Assembly (NCBI GenBank): GCA_019247775.1
Contig: JAFBAN010000035.1
Location: 1 to 39,736 of the forward strand
DNA length: 39,736 nt
DNA from: Chitinophagaceae bacterium
GTDB lineage: Bacteria > Bacteroidota > Bacteroidia > Chitinophagales > Chitinophagaceae
Direction of reading: 5' to 3'
The notes beneath the pieces are model-generated. The model did no database searches. It was given only the letters and a program-made list of their open reading frames with translations, and was not told the origin of the DNA. Shown here one piece after another: positions 8,268 through 15,069 of the stretch. A program made the position numbers and the translations under genes. The stretch's first letter is position 1; each line of letters begins with the position of its first letter.

Positions 8268-9032
8268 TTATTTTTTATTGAGGAACAGATCGAATGTGTC
8301 GCCACGCAGACCGATACGCATGGCTTCCAGCGGGATCACTTCATAGGGTGCAATATTACCGAGATTGACATTGCAGCCGATAAGTTCAAGGAAATACAAC
8401 TGCTGCGCTTTCTGCGGCGCTTCCCAGATGATCTTTTCTTCCGGGATCTGCGTCAGTATTTCCTGTACCAGTCCTTCCCTTACTTCACCAGTGCCGCGAT
8501 AGATACCTACATTACCCGCTTCGCGCGCTTCGGCAATTACATAAGAAGAACCTGCTTCCAGTTCGGCACGCATCAGTTCGATCCATTTAAACGGAGGCAT
8601 GATATGCGCTGCATCCTTGCTGCCCACTTCACTCAGCACCGTCGCATGTTTTGTAAGTTTCTCGATGTAACCGCATTTCTCCGCATGAGGGATACTCACA
8701 GAACCGTCGCTTACTTCCACATACCCGATCCCATAGTCCTTACACATCGCGATATAGTCATCGAACTGGTTGCGTATGAGGAATGCTTCAAATAATGTAC
8801 CACCAAAATAAATGGGGACATTATAGGACTGGTATACTTCGATCTTCTCGCGCAGGTTGGGCGTAACGAAAGAAGTTCCGAAACCCAGCTTCACAATATC
8901 TGTATGCGGCCCGCTAACACTCATGAAATTATGGACTTCGTTTATGCTGAGTCCTTTATCCATTACCATCGTCAGTCCGGATGTCCTCGGCTGTGTTGTG
9001 CGTACAGGTATATTCGTCAGATTAAAATTCAT
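8268..9032 (-). CDS. Phosphosulfolactate synthase (ComA family)
   Basis: A 254-residue TIM-barrel protein of the ComA family, which adds sulfite to phosphoenolpyruvate to give (R)-phosphosulfolactate, the first step of one route to coenzyme M in methanogens and to sulfolactate in some bacteria. Family landmarks include G-L-T-M-V-M-D-K-G at 19-27, D-I-V-K-L-G-F-G-T-S (45-54), Y-F-G-G-T-L-F-E (75-82), Y-V-E-V-S-D-G (104-110), S-E-V-G-S-K-D (134-140) and N-L-G-N-I-A (223-228). I start at the ATG at 9032; the frame opens 22 codons earlier at 9098, but those residues are not family-like and a TATTTTTG element sits in that stretch. The gene lies between a TPR gene and aroE. Its role here may be sulfonate or sulfonolipid precursor supply, but that is inference. 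Confidence 0.9.
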   Translation of the reverse strand: MNFNLTNIPVRTTQPRTSGLTMVMDKGLSINEVHNFMSVSGPHTDIVKLGFGTSFVTPNLREKIEVYQSYNVPIYFGGTLFEAFLIRNQFDDYIAMCKDYGIGYVEVSDGSVSIPHAEKCGYIEKLTKHATVLSEVGSKDAAHIMPPFKWIELMRAELEAGSSYVIAEAREAGNVGIYRGTGEVREGLVQEILTQIPEEKIIWEAPQKAQQLYFLELIGCNVNLGNIAPYEVIPLEAMRIGLRGDTFDLFLNKK

Positions 9033-9053
9033 GCTTCGATCTTTGGTCGCCGG

Positions 9054-9061
9054 CAAAAATA
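9054..9061 (-). promoter_or_regulatory. Candidate -7 element TATTTTTG for the phosphosulfolactate synthase gene
   Basis: An exact TAnnTTTG match on the minus strand, about 22 nt upstream of the ATG at 9032 and inside the 81-nt gap after the TPR gene. It suggests that the synthase-aroE pair has its own start besides readthrough from the TPR gene. The element is followed by GCCG, as at the sucD promoter. Confidence 0.45.
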
Positions 9062-9113
9062 AGTGAAACGGTTGACTTACAGGGTCTACTCCCAGCAATA
9101 CGAACGGAATAGT

Positions 9114-10535
9114 TCAGATCTTCTTCCCTTTTTTATAACGAGCGAGTATGTCAACCACCTGCGGATTTTGCAGGATGGCAGGATTCAGTTCTATGAATTT
9201 CTTCAGCATGCGCGGCGCTTTTGCCATCGCCTCTTCCAGTTTCAGCAGCGCCTCTTTCGATTTCCCGGATGCAAACAACGCTGTGCTCGCATAAAACAGG
9301 AACAATGGTTTACCGTCGGTCGCTTTCATGGCGGCATCGCATTGCTCCAGCGTTTCTTCGAAGAAACCCGCCTTCAGCAAACAACGGATCAGCGCTTCCC
9401 ATCCAGCCACATTCTTCGGCTTATGCCTTACCACCATGCCGAAATACTGGATCGCATCTTTGAACTGGTTGAGGTGCATTTTACACTCGCCCATCGCCAG
9501 GTTATATTCGGTAACGGAACGGTGAATGCGCATCGCGTTTTCCAGCTGCTTCACTGCGCTCTGCCACTGCTCTTCCAGCATATAGGTGACCGCTATCTTG
9601 TAATGGAGTTTGCTGTCGTCAGGATTGAGATGCACCGCTTTTTTGTAATGGAACCTTGCCTGTCCGTAATTACCCATCCGGTGATAACAGTGGCCGATCG
9701 CCTCATAGATCACGTCTTCAGGCCGGGTAAGTTCCAGCACTTTCTCCAGCACCTCAATGGCCTCTTTGTATTTGCGAAGGCGCAGGTAGGCATCCCCCAT
9801 GTTACGGTAAGCATAGTCGAACTTCTCATCTATCGCTACCGCATACTGATAGGCATCGATCGCCTTTTCATACAGTTTCAATCCCTGGTAAGCTGCGGCC
9901 AGGTTAAACCAGGCGAGTTCGCTGAAGGGGAAATCTTCGATGATCTGCTGGTGCAGCCTGATGCTTTCCTCGTTCCGGCCGGTGAAATCGGTCCAGAAGC
10001 AGATCTTGTACAGGGCCTCCTCGTTATTGGGCTCCGCTTCGAGGATCAGTTTCAGGCAATCGAATACCTTATCGAACTCTTCATAGTCATCGTACACATC
10101 CGCCAGCTCAAACAAGAGGTCAATGCGTTCTTCCCCGCTGAACAATTCCAGCGCGGCTTCCAGCAACTCAACTGCTTTAGCCTGCTGATCCAGGGCCAGG
10201 TAAGCGTCTGTCTTGAGGATATATAGGTTCAGATCGCTGCTATCATAGAGTTCGGCAGTTTCCAGTATATCCAGGGCTTCCCGGTATTTGCGGGTTGCAA
10301 GCAGCAGATCTGCTTTTTTGATCATCAGTTGGGAAGAATAGGGGAATTGAGACAGGCCTGTCTCAGCGGCCTCGAGGGCTTCGGGAAGGTCGTCCTTTTC
10401 GTCGAAATGATCTATAATGCGCTCAAAATCATCTTCTTCGAGAAATGCATGTGTGCGGCCATTTTTCAGGTTCTGGTACTGCCTCAGCAGTTCTTTCAGT
10501 CCTTCGCGGTCTTCGCGATATTGGTTTTCTCGCAT
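9114..10535 (-). CDS. Cytoplasmic tetratricopeptide-repeat protein
   Basis: A 473-residue protein made almost wholly of TPR helix pairs, roughly twelve, with the usual W/Y-x-x-L-x-x-x-Y, G-x-x-Y, A-I-x-x-Y/F-x-x-A-L and P positions. A charged N-terminus of about 30 residues precedes them. There is no signal peptide or membrane segment, so it probably acts as a scaffold in the cytoplasm; the partner is unknown. It is the first gene of a minus-strand group followed after 81 nt by the phosphosulfolactate synthase and aroE. I see no enzymatic domain. Confidence 0.88.
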   Translation of the reverse strand: MRENQYREDREGLKELLRQYQNLKNGRTHAFLEEDDFERIIDHFDEKDDLPEALEAAETGLSQFPYSSQLMIKKADLLLATRKYREALDILETAELYDSSDLNLYILKTDAYLALDQQAKAVELLEAALELFSGEERIDLLFELADVYDDYEEFDKVFDCLKLILEAEPNNEEALYKICFWTDFTGRNEESIRLHQQIIEDFPFSELAWFNLAAAYQGLKLYEKAIDAYQYAVAIDEKFDYAYRNMGDAYLRLRKYKEAIEVLEKVLELTRPEDVIYEAIGHCYHRMGNYGQARFHYKKAVHLNPDDSKLHYKIAVTYMLEEQWQSAVKQLENAMRIHRSVTEYNLAMGECKMHLNQFKDAIQYFGMVVRHKPKNVAGWEALIRCLLKAGFFEETLEQCDAAMKATDGKPLFLFYASTALFASGKSKEALLKLEEAMAKAPRMLKKFIELNPAILQNPQVVDILARYKKGKKI

Positions 10536-10634
10536 CTGGCTATCGGTTTACCTAATGTAGATCAAAAAACCTGCTTTTTTGGGGATGTGTGTAACTTTTC
10601 GCCTTTTGTTAACGTCTGGTTAAGAAAATCAGAA

Positions 10635-10665
10635 TTGTGCATTATTTAGGAAAACCATATCTTTG
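10635..10665 (+). promoter_or_regulatory. Bacteroidota-type promoter very close to the start codon
   Basis: TTG at 10635-10637, 20 nt, then TATCTTTG at 10658-10665, matching the -33/-7 consensus exactly. The ATG of the next gene is at 10673, only 7 nt after the -7 box, so transcription would begin at or within a few bases of the start codon. Confidence 0.6.
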
Positions 10666-10672
10666 TATCAAG

Positions 10673-11026
10673 ATGAAGGCGAAGGTCTACATATCAAAAG
10701 CGGTTTTTGTAGCTATCCTGGTGATGGCTATACAAGCTGTGTACGCCGCCTTCTCTTTAACAGGAATCGCCGATGAGAAAGCAAGGGGTTCGAAATATTC
10801 TCTCAAGAACCTGAGCAATCTCTCTCACAAAGGCCTGTCTTTCGCTTCACTGAAATCTTCTCTTCAGTACAAGGGCATGCAACAGTCCGTCTTTTCCAAA
10901 GAAACTGTTTCCGGTATCGAGATCAGCTCTTCACTGCGCTACGATAACGGCAACACCACTTACATCTATCCTTACAAGTTTAAGGTAAAGGCCTCCAAGT
11001 TCAACACGCCTTCTCCCCAGCGTTAA
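10673..11026 (+). CDS. Small secreted protein of unknown function
   Basis: A 117-residue protein that I do not recognise. The start at 10673 gives a clean signal peptide: M-K-A-K, a hydrophobic core, and an A-V-Y-A cleavage site near residue 25. A frame start 36 nt earlier would put the signal behind non-hydrophobic residues and overlap the promoter. The mature part is basic and serine-rich (S-K-Y-S-L-K-N-L-S-N-L-S, then two S-S-L segments) and ends with a Y-x-Y-P-Y-K-F-K-V-K-A strand-like tail. It is probably periplasmic or outer-surface. Its stop TAA shares the bases TTAA at 11023-11026 with the stop of the convergent gene. Confidence 0.75.
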   Translation: MKAKVYISKAVFVAILVMAIQAVYAAFSLTGIADEKARGSKYSLKNLSNLSHKGLSFASLKSSLQYKGMQQSVFSKETVSGIEISSSLRYDNGNTTYIYPYKFKVKASKFNTPSPQR

Positions 11027-11658
11027 TCCAGCAAACGGTACCCGGTAGCGGGAATGTCGAAACGTGAAGCCTGCACAGGGCTCAGGTTTATTTTGGTGGC
11101 TGTATACCTGGTCTTTTTTCCCTCCGCATCCTGAGATTCATATTCCAGTACAAACCCAGGCACATCCCTGAACTGATACTCGAATTCTTTTACGGAAGGA
11201 ACGATATTGGACGCGAAATACAATGTATAGGCACTGCCGTCCTTCAACTGGATCGTCGCTTTCTTGCATTCGTAACCCAGGATCGTCTTTGTTTCGCCTG
11301 ATATAGCGAGAGTCATCCCCGCATATTTTTTATTCTCTGCGGCCCAGCGCGCATTGTCCATCCTTGTCATGAACTTATTATTGCCGAATTCGCGCAGAAT
11401 GGTTGCAGCGCCGGTTGTTTTATTATAAATGATCGATTGCTTAAATGTGGGACTGACCAGGTCGGTGCGGCTGTCATTTGCTTTTATATAAAGTGTTTTG
11501 ACAGTCGCTTTTAAAGAAGCGGCCACTTCAGGATCGGTGACCGTATCGTCGGCAGCGATCGAATAAGTAACGGTACATTCTGCCACTACCCGTTGCTGAT
11601 AAACGACGGTGAACGCCGTTGCCAGTAGAAACGCGGGTATCAATATCCACTTTGTCAT
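11023..11658 (-). CDS. Secreted GLPGLI/DUF4412-like protein
   Basis: A 211-residue exported protein with a signal peptide (hydrophobic residues 4-19, cleavage probably after V-V-A near 26). The body reads as alternating beta strands in the style of GLPGLI/DUF4412 and LolA-like folds: E-C-T-V-T-Y-S-I at the mature N-terminus, a central I-L-G-Y-E-C-K-K-A-T motif typical of the group, then P-G-F-V-L-E-Y-E. Family members are common in Bacteroidota and none has a firm function known to me. It lies downstream of yidC behind a terminator-like hairpin, so it probably has its own promoter. It converges on the small secreted gene with a 4-nt overlap. Confidence 0.8.
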   Translation of the reverse strand: MTKWILIPAFLLATAFTVVYQQRVVAECTVTYSIAADDTVTDPEVAASLKATVKTLYIKANDSRTDLVSPTFKQSIIYNKTTGAATILREFGNNKFMTRMDNARWAAENKKYAGMTLAISGETKTILGYECKKATIQLKDGSAYTLYFASNIVPSVKEFEYQFRDVPGFVLEYESQDAEGKKTRYTATKINLSPVQASRFDIPATGYRLLD

Positions 11659-11697
11659 TACTCGTTATTGAGGGGGCCAAGTTAACCATTCCGGCAT

Positions 11698-11734
11698 AAA
11701 AAACCCTCATCCTCGTCGCCGGCGGATAAGGGTT
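11698..11734 (-). terminator. Stem-loop terminator after yidC
   Basis: On the minus strand, an 11-nt stem (AACCCTTATCC with GGATGAGGGTT, one G-T wobble) with an 11-nt loop is followed directly by a T-run (A-run 11698-11703 on the plus strand). It lies 16 nt after the yidC stop. Confidence 0.75.
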
Positions 11735-11750
11735 AACAAAACAGATAGTT

Positions 11751-13583
11751 TTACTTCTTGGTCTTATTCTTCATTTCCTGCAATTTCTTCTGGCTTTCCA
11801 TCATGGACTCATAACGTTCCTGCCACTTGCTCTTGGTCTTGGGTGCTTTTCGTTTAAGCTCGATCTTGGCCAGGATCTTATCGTGGTTGATAATATAGTT
11901 CTGGATCACGAACTGCAGCCCCAGCGTAATGATATTCGACACCGTATAATACCAGGTCAGGGCCGAAGGCAGGCGGTTGAAGATGAACAGCAGCATAAAC
12001 GGGAAGATATACGGCATATACTTCAATGCAGGATTGTCCTGCGTCGGCGTCATACTCATATTGTAGATCGAGATCAGGAAGCTGGTAAGTACGGCGGTAA
12101 GTGTGAACAGGCTTACATGATCGCCATAACCGGGCAGGCTGAACGGCAGGTGCGCAATGGAATCGTACGCAGACAGATCATGGCTCCACAGAAAACTCTG
12201 GCCTCGCAGCTGGATATTCGAATTAAAAAAACTGTACAGCGCAAAGAAGATCGGGATCTGGAGCAATGCGGGAATGCATCCGCCGAGCGGGTTTACGCCG
12301 GCTTCCCTGAACAGTTTCATCTGCTCCATCGCAAAACCCTGCTGGTCGCTGCCGAATTTCTTTTTGAGCGTGTCCAGCTCGGGACGCAACACTTTCATTT
12401 TGGCCCCGCTCAGGTAACTGCTGTAGGTCAGCGGCGCTGTTACAAGCCTGATGAACAGGGTCAGCAACAATACCACCCAGCCGAAATTGCTCACGAACCG
12501 GGTAAAGAAATCAAACACGGGTTTGATCACGTATTTGTTGATGGGGCGGACAAAAGAATACATATCGCGTCCCAGATTCACCATCCGGTCCATTTCAGGC
12601 GCCTGGTGTTTGAGGATATTGTAGTCATTGGGGCCGAAATACATCTGGAAAGGAACATTCGCCGAAGCGCCTGCAGGCAGTTTCATTTGCAGAGCCGCAT
12701 CAGCTGTAGCGAGCACGGTACCCGAGTCGGTGCGCCGCTGCCAGTCTACCTGACCGGCATTGAACCCGTTCTTCGACAAAAGGGTCTGGTTGAAGAACTG
12801 CTGCGCCACTCCCACCCATTGTACGGGCTTTTCAAATTTTCGCTGCGTTTTCGCCGAAATATAATCGAAATCTCCACCCTCGGAGAAACCCACATTCGAA
12901 ACCTGGCGTTCATATTCCACCACTTTCTCCTGCTGATCGAGTTGCACATGCCACTGCAGGTTCAGCGCACCCTGGCTCAGCAGCTTGTCTGCGCCATTGA
13001 TCATCAGGTACCAGTCGATCATATAATCCATCGGACGGATCACATATTGATGCACGATGCTCTGCCCGGTGGCCGAAGCCAGTGTAAACCGCACTGTCTG
13101 GCTTCCATCCGGATTGGTTATGGCAGGCGAAGGCATAAAGTTCAGGTTGGCGGAAGAGCTGGACTGGTTAGCGGAAGTATTGATATTATATCCCAGCTGG
13201 TTTTCGGCGCCCAGGACCACTTTTTTGCCGCTGGCTGTAGGATAGTTATCCAGTTCCACACTTTTTACCCGGCCGCCTTTACTGGTGAAAGTGACCTTCA
13301 TCAGTTTATTGGTAACCACCATCAATTGTTCGGTGCCAACGGCTGCCGTATTGAAATCCCCGGCTGCGGACAGACGGCCTGCAGAATCTCTTTTCAATGA
13401 GTCTACCCGGGCCGCAACGCTGTCTATCGGCTTGCGGTTGGCAGCTTCTACTTTTGCGATGGAATCTTTTTGTTTTTGCTGAAAGGCAGCGAGGTCATGT
13501 TGCTGCTTGTTGTTATACCAGAAGTATATAAAAAACAAAGCGCCAAGCAACACAAAGCCGATGACCGTATTCTTATCCTTCAT
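11751..13583 (-). CDS. yidC: Membrane protein insertase YidC (Oxa1/Alb3 family)
   Basis: A 610-residue inner-membrane insertase that works with SecYEG or alone to insert and fold membrane proteins. The first transmembrane helix is at about 6-23. A large periplasmic beta domain (about 70-350) follows. The conserved Oxa1 core (about 365-580) begins near N-F-G-W-V-V-L-L-L-T-L-F-I-R with the hydrophilic-groove arginine, then shows the M-K-V-L-R-P-E-L cytoplasmic hairpin and P-L-G-G-C-I-P-A-L-L-Q-I-P. The C-terminus is rich in Lys, suited to ribosome contact. Length is normal for Bacteroidota. A TACCTTTG element lies 19 nt upstream of the start and a terminator follows, so it is probably monocistronic. 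Confidence 0.96.
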   Translation of the reverse strand: MKDKNTVIGFVLLGALFFIYFWYNNKQQHDLAAFQQKQKDSIAKVEAANRKPIDSVAARVDSLKRDSAGRLSAAGDFNTAAVGTEQLMVVTNKLMKVTFTSKGGRVKSVELDNYPTASGKKVVLGAENQLGYNINTSANQSSSSANLNFMPSPAITNPDGSQTVRFTLASATGQSIVHQYVIRPMDYMIDWYLMINGADKLLSQGALNLQWHVQLDQQEKVVEYERQVSNVGFSEGGDFDYISAKTQRKFEKPVQWVGVAQQFFNQTLLSKNGFNAGQVDWQRRTDSGTVLATADAALQMKLPAGASANVPFQMYFGPNDYNILKHQAPEMDRMVNLGRDMYSFVRPINKYVIKPVFDFFTRFVSNFGWVVLLLTLFIRLVTAPLTYSSYLSGAKMKVLRPELDTLKKKFGSDQQGFAMEQMKLFREAGVNPLGGCIPALLQIPIFFALYSFFNSNIQLRGQSFLWSHDLSAYDSIAHLPFSLPGYGDHVSLFTLTAVLTSFLISIYNMSMTPTQDNPALKYMPYIFPFMLLFIFNRLPSALTWYYTVSNIITLGLQFVIQNYIINHDKILAKIELKRKAPKTKSKWQERYESMMESQKKLQEMKNKTKK

Positions 13584-13602
13584 ACAGAATTTTGTTGAGC
13601 CG

Positions 13603-13610
13603 CAAAGGTA
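13603..13610 (-). promoter_or_regulatory. Candidate -7 element TACCTTTG of yidC
   Basis: An exact TAnnTTTG match on the minus strand with 19 nt between it and the yidC ATG, followed by GCGG. No well-placed -33 TTG is visible. Confidence 0.5.
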
Positions 13611-13777
13611 ATATTTGGGAGGCAGATGGGGCGCGCCATCTTGGCAAGCAGTTAAAATACCGATAAATCAGGGGTCTGCGCCTGAATTACGGCAAAATCA
13701 TCGTTACTTTATACCATCTCGCTTCAAGCAGGAACTGATTCCCAACTTCTACCCGTTACCGCTTCTAAAAACATCGT

Positions 13778-14977
13778 ATGCAGGAAAACCCCACCCCTGT
13801 TTCCCAACGGGAGACCTATACGCCTACCGCAATGACCCGCTTTTTGTGGTGGCTGTCTACAGCTGAAAAGGAATTACTGGCCGATTGCGTGGTCGATCGT
13901 AACCGTTATGCCATTGTAGGCATGACCGTGCTCGGCACCTGGGCTTTTGCCACCCTGGCCTGGACCTATTTTTTCACCACCGTTACCTCCAGTCTGGTGG
14001 CGGCCATATTCCTGGGCCTGTTCATGGGCGGGATCGTACTTACCATCGACCGGTCCCTGATCAAAGGCATCAACCGTAACAACAAGAACCGGGCAATACC
14101 ACTGATCTTTCGCGGCATACTTGCCATGACAATCGGCCTGTTCATGGCCCAACCGGCCCTTTTGTATCTGTTCGACAAGGAGATCCATGTTCAGGTATCG
14201 CTGGATAACGAACAACGCAAAAAACAAAAACTGCAGCAGCAGGATTCTGTTTATGTGGCGGAGCGCAGTTCGCTGCAGAAAAAAAAGGCGGATCTGCAGC
14301 AGCAGCTCGGCACGCGTTACAATGAAGTGTCTGCCGCGCGCGATGCCTTTATCACGGAAACAGACGGTACCGGAGGGAGTCATAAAGTGGGATTGAAAGA
14401 CATTGCCCAGGCAAAACAGCGGGAGTACCAGACGCTGGATGCCGACTACCGCGCGCTGCAGGCAACGCTTCTTCCGCAGGTCAGAAGCACCGATAGTGCC
14501 CTTGCAGCTATCGACACCAAGATACAGCAGGAGCAAAGATCCTTCGAGTCGCTGCTGAACGACGGATTCATCACCCGTATCGAAGCGCTCAATAACCTGG
14601 TAAAGAATAACAACTCGGTCGCATTCCGCTATTACCTGCTCGTACTGATCTTTCTATTGATCGAGCTCATGCCGGTGATCGCGAAAACCCTGGTACCGAA
14701 TGGCAGTTACGATGAAAAAGTATTGCTGCGCGAACAGATCGAAAAAGAGCTCACGAAAAACAATCACCAGCGTGAGCTGGGATTGAAAGAATTATATAAC
14801 CAGACCGCTTTCGAACAAGACTCCGCATTCATAAAGGAATTCTTCGCCGGCGCTGAAGGAGAACGCCGCGCTAAAATGATGGAACGTCTCCAGACCTGGA
14901 AACAGGAAAAGAACGCCAGCTTCGACGGCGTATGGGATGATCTGAAACGGGATTTTTTATCGAAACAGGAGAATTGA
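13778..14977 (+). CDS. DUF4407 membrane protein with long coiled coil
   Basis: A 399-residue protein of the DUF4407 family, of unknown function. Three predicted membrane helices (about 44-64, 70-90 and 108-130) are followed by a long Gln/Lys-rich coiled coil (about 143-262) that would lie outside the cytoplasm if the N-terminus is inside. A fourth helix (about 283-304) and a charged cytoplasmic tail rich in E, K and R follow. The W-W-L-S segment at 24-27 and D-R-S-L-I-K after helix 2 are typical of the family. The start at 13778 fits the first W-W motif. It stands alone and ends at a repeat hairpin shared with the convergent peptidase gene. Confidence 0.85.
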   Translation: MQENPTPVSQRETYTPTAMTRFLWWLSTAEKELLADCVVDRNRYAIVGMTVLGTWAFATLAWTYFFTTVTSSLVAAIFLGLFMGGIVLTIDRSLIKGINRNNKNRAIPLIFRGILAMTIGLFMAQPALLYLFDKEIHVQVSLDNEQRKKQKLQQQDSVYVAERSSLQKKKADLQQQLGTRYNEVSAARDAFITETDGTGGSHKVGLKDIAQAKQREYQTLDADYRALQATLLPQVRSTDSALAAIDTKIQQEQRSFESLLNDGFITRIEALNNLVKNNNSVAFRYYLLVLIFLLIELMPVIAKTLVPNGSYDEKVLLREQIEKELTKNNHQRELGLKELYNQTAFEQDSAFIKEFFAGAEGERRAKMMERLQTWKQEKNASFDGVWDDLKRDFLSKQEN

Positions 14978-14983
14978 ACAAAT

Positions 14984-15069
14984 CGAACAGATGAACAAGG
15001 AACAAGGAACCGATGAAGGTTAATCGAACATCCACTTCATCTGTTCCTTGTTCCTTGCTCGTCTGTTCC
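14984..15069. repeat. Inverted pair of heptamer arrays, locus A (GAACAAG/TTCCTTG)
   Basis: The left arm 14984-15018 and right arm 15035-15069 are each 35 nt and complementary at 31 positions, with a 16-nt loop. The arms hold tandem heptamers: GAACAAG twice on the left (14993-15006) and TTCCTTG twice on the right (15044-15057). The element fills the space between two convergent stop codons and touches the stop of the S9 peptidase gene. Almost the same right arm occurs at 27802-27837. Confidence 0.85.

Noticed and set aside
9033..9098. Longer start for the phosphosulfolactate synthase
   Set aside because: The 22 extra residues are not family-like and overlap a -7 promoter element.
11883..13400. 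Long open frame of about 500 codons antisense to yidC, and similar ones opposite glnN (25604-27301) and the TPR gene (9063-10226)
   Set aside because: They lie fully inside strongly recognised genes, have His/Arg/Ile-rich composition typical of antisense readings, and show no family motifs.
13611..13777. tRNA or small RNA gene in the yidC-DUF4407 spacer and other spacers
   Set aside because: No cloverleaf arms, T-loop sequence or terminator-flanked hairpin could be found on either strand.
14984..15069. CRISPR array or small mobile element at the heptamer loci
   Set aside because: Units are 7-8 nt without spacers, no cas genes are present, and there are no target-site duplications or fixed ends; the pattern is tandem plus inverted.
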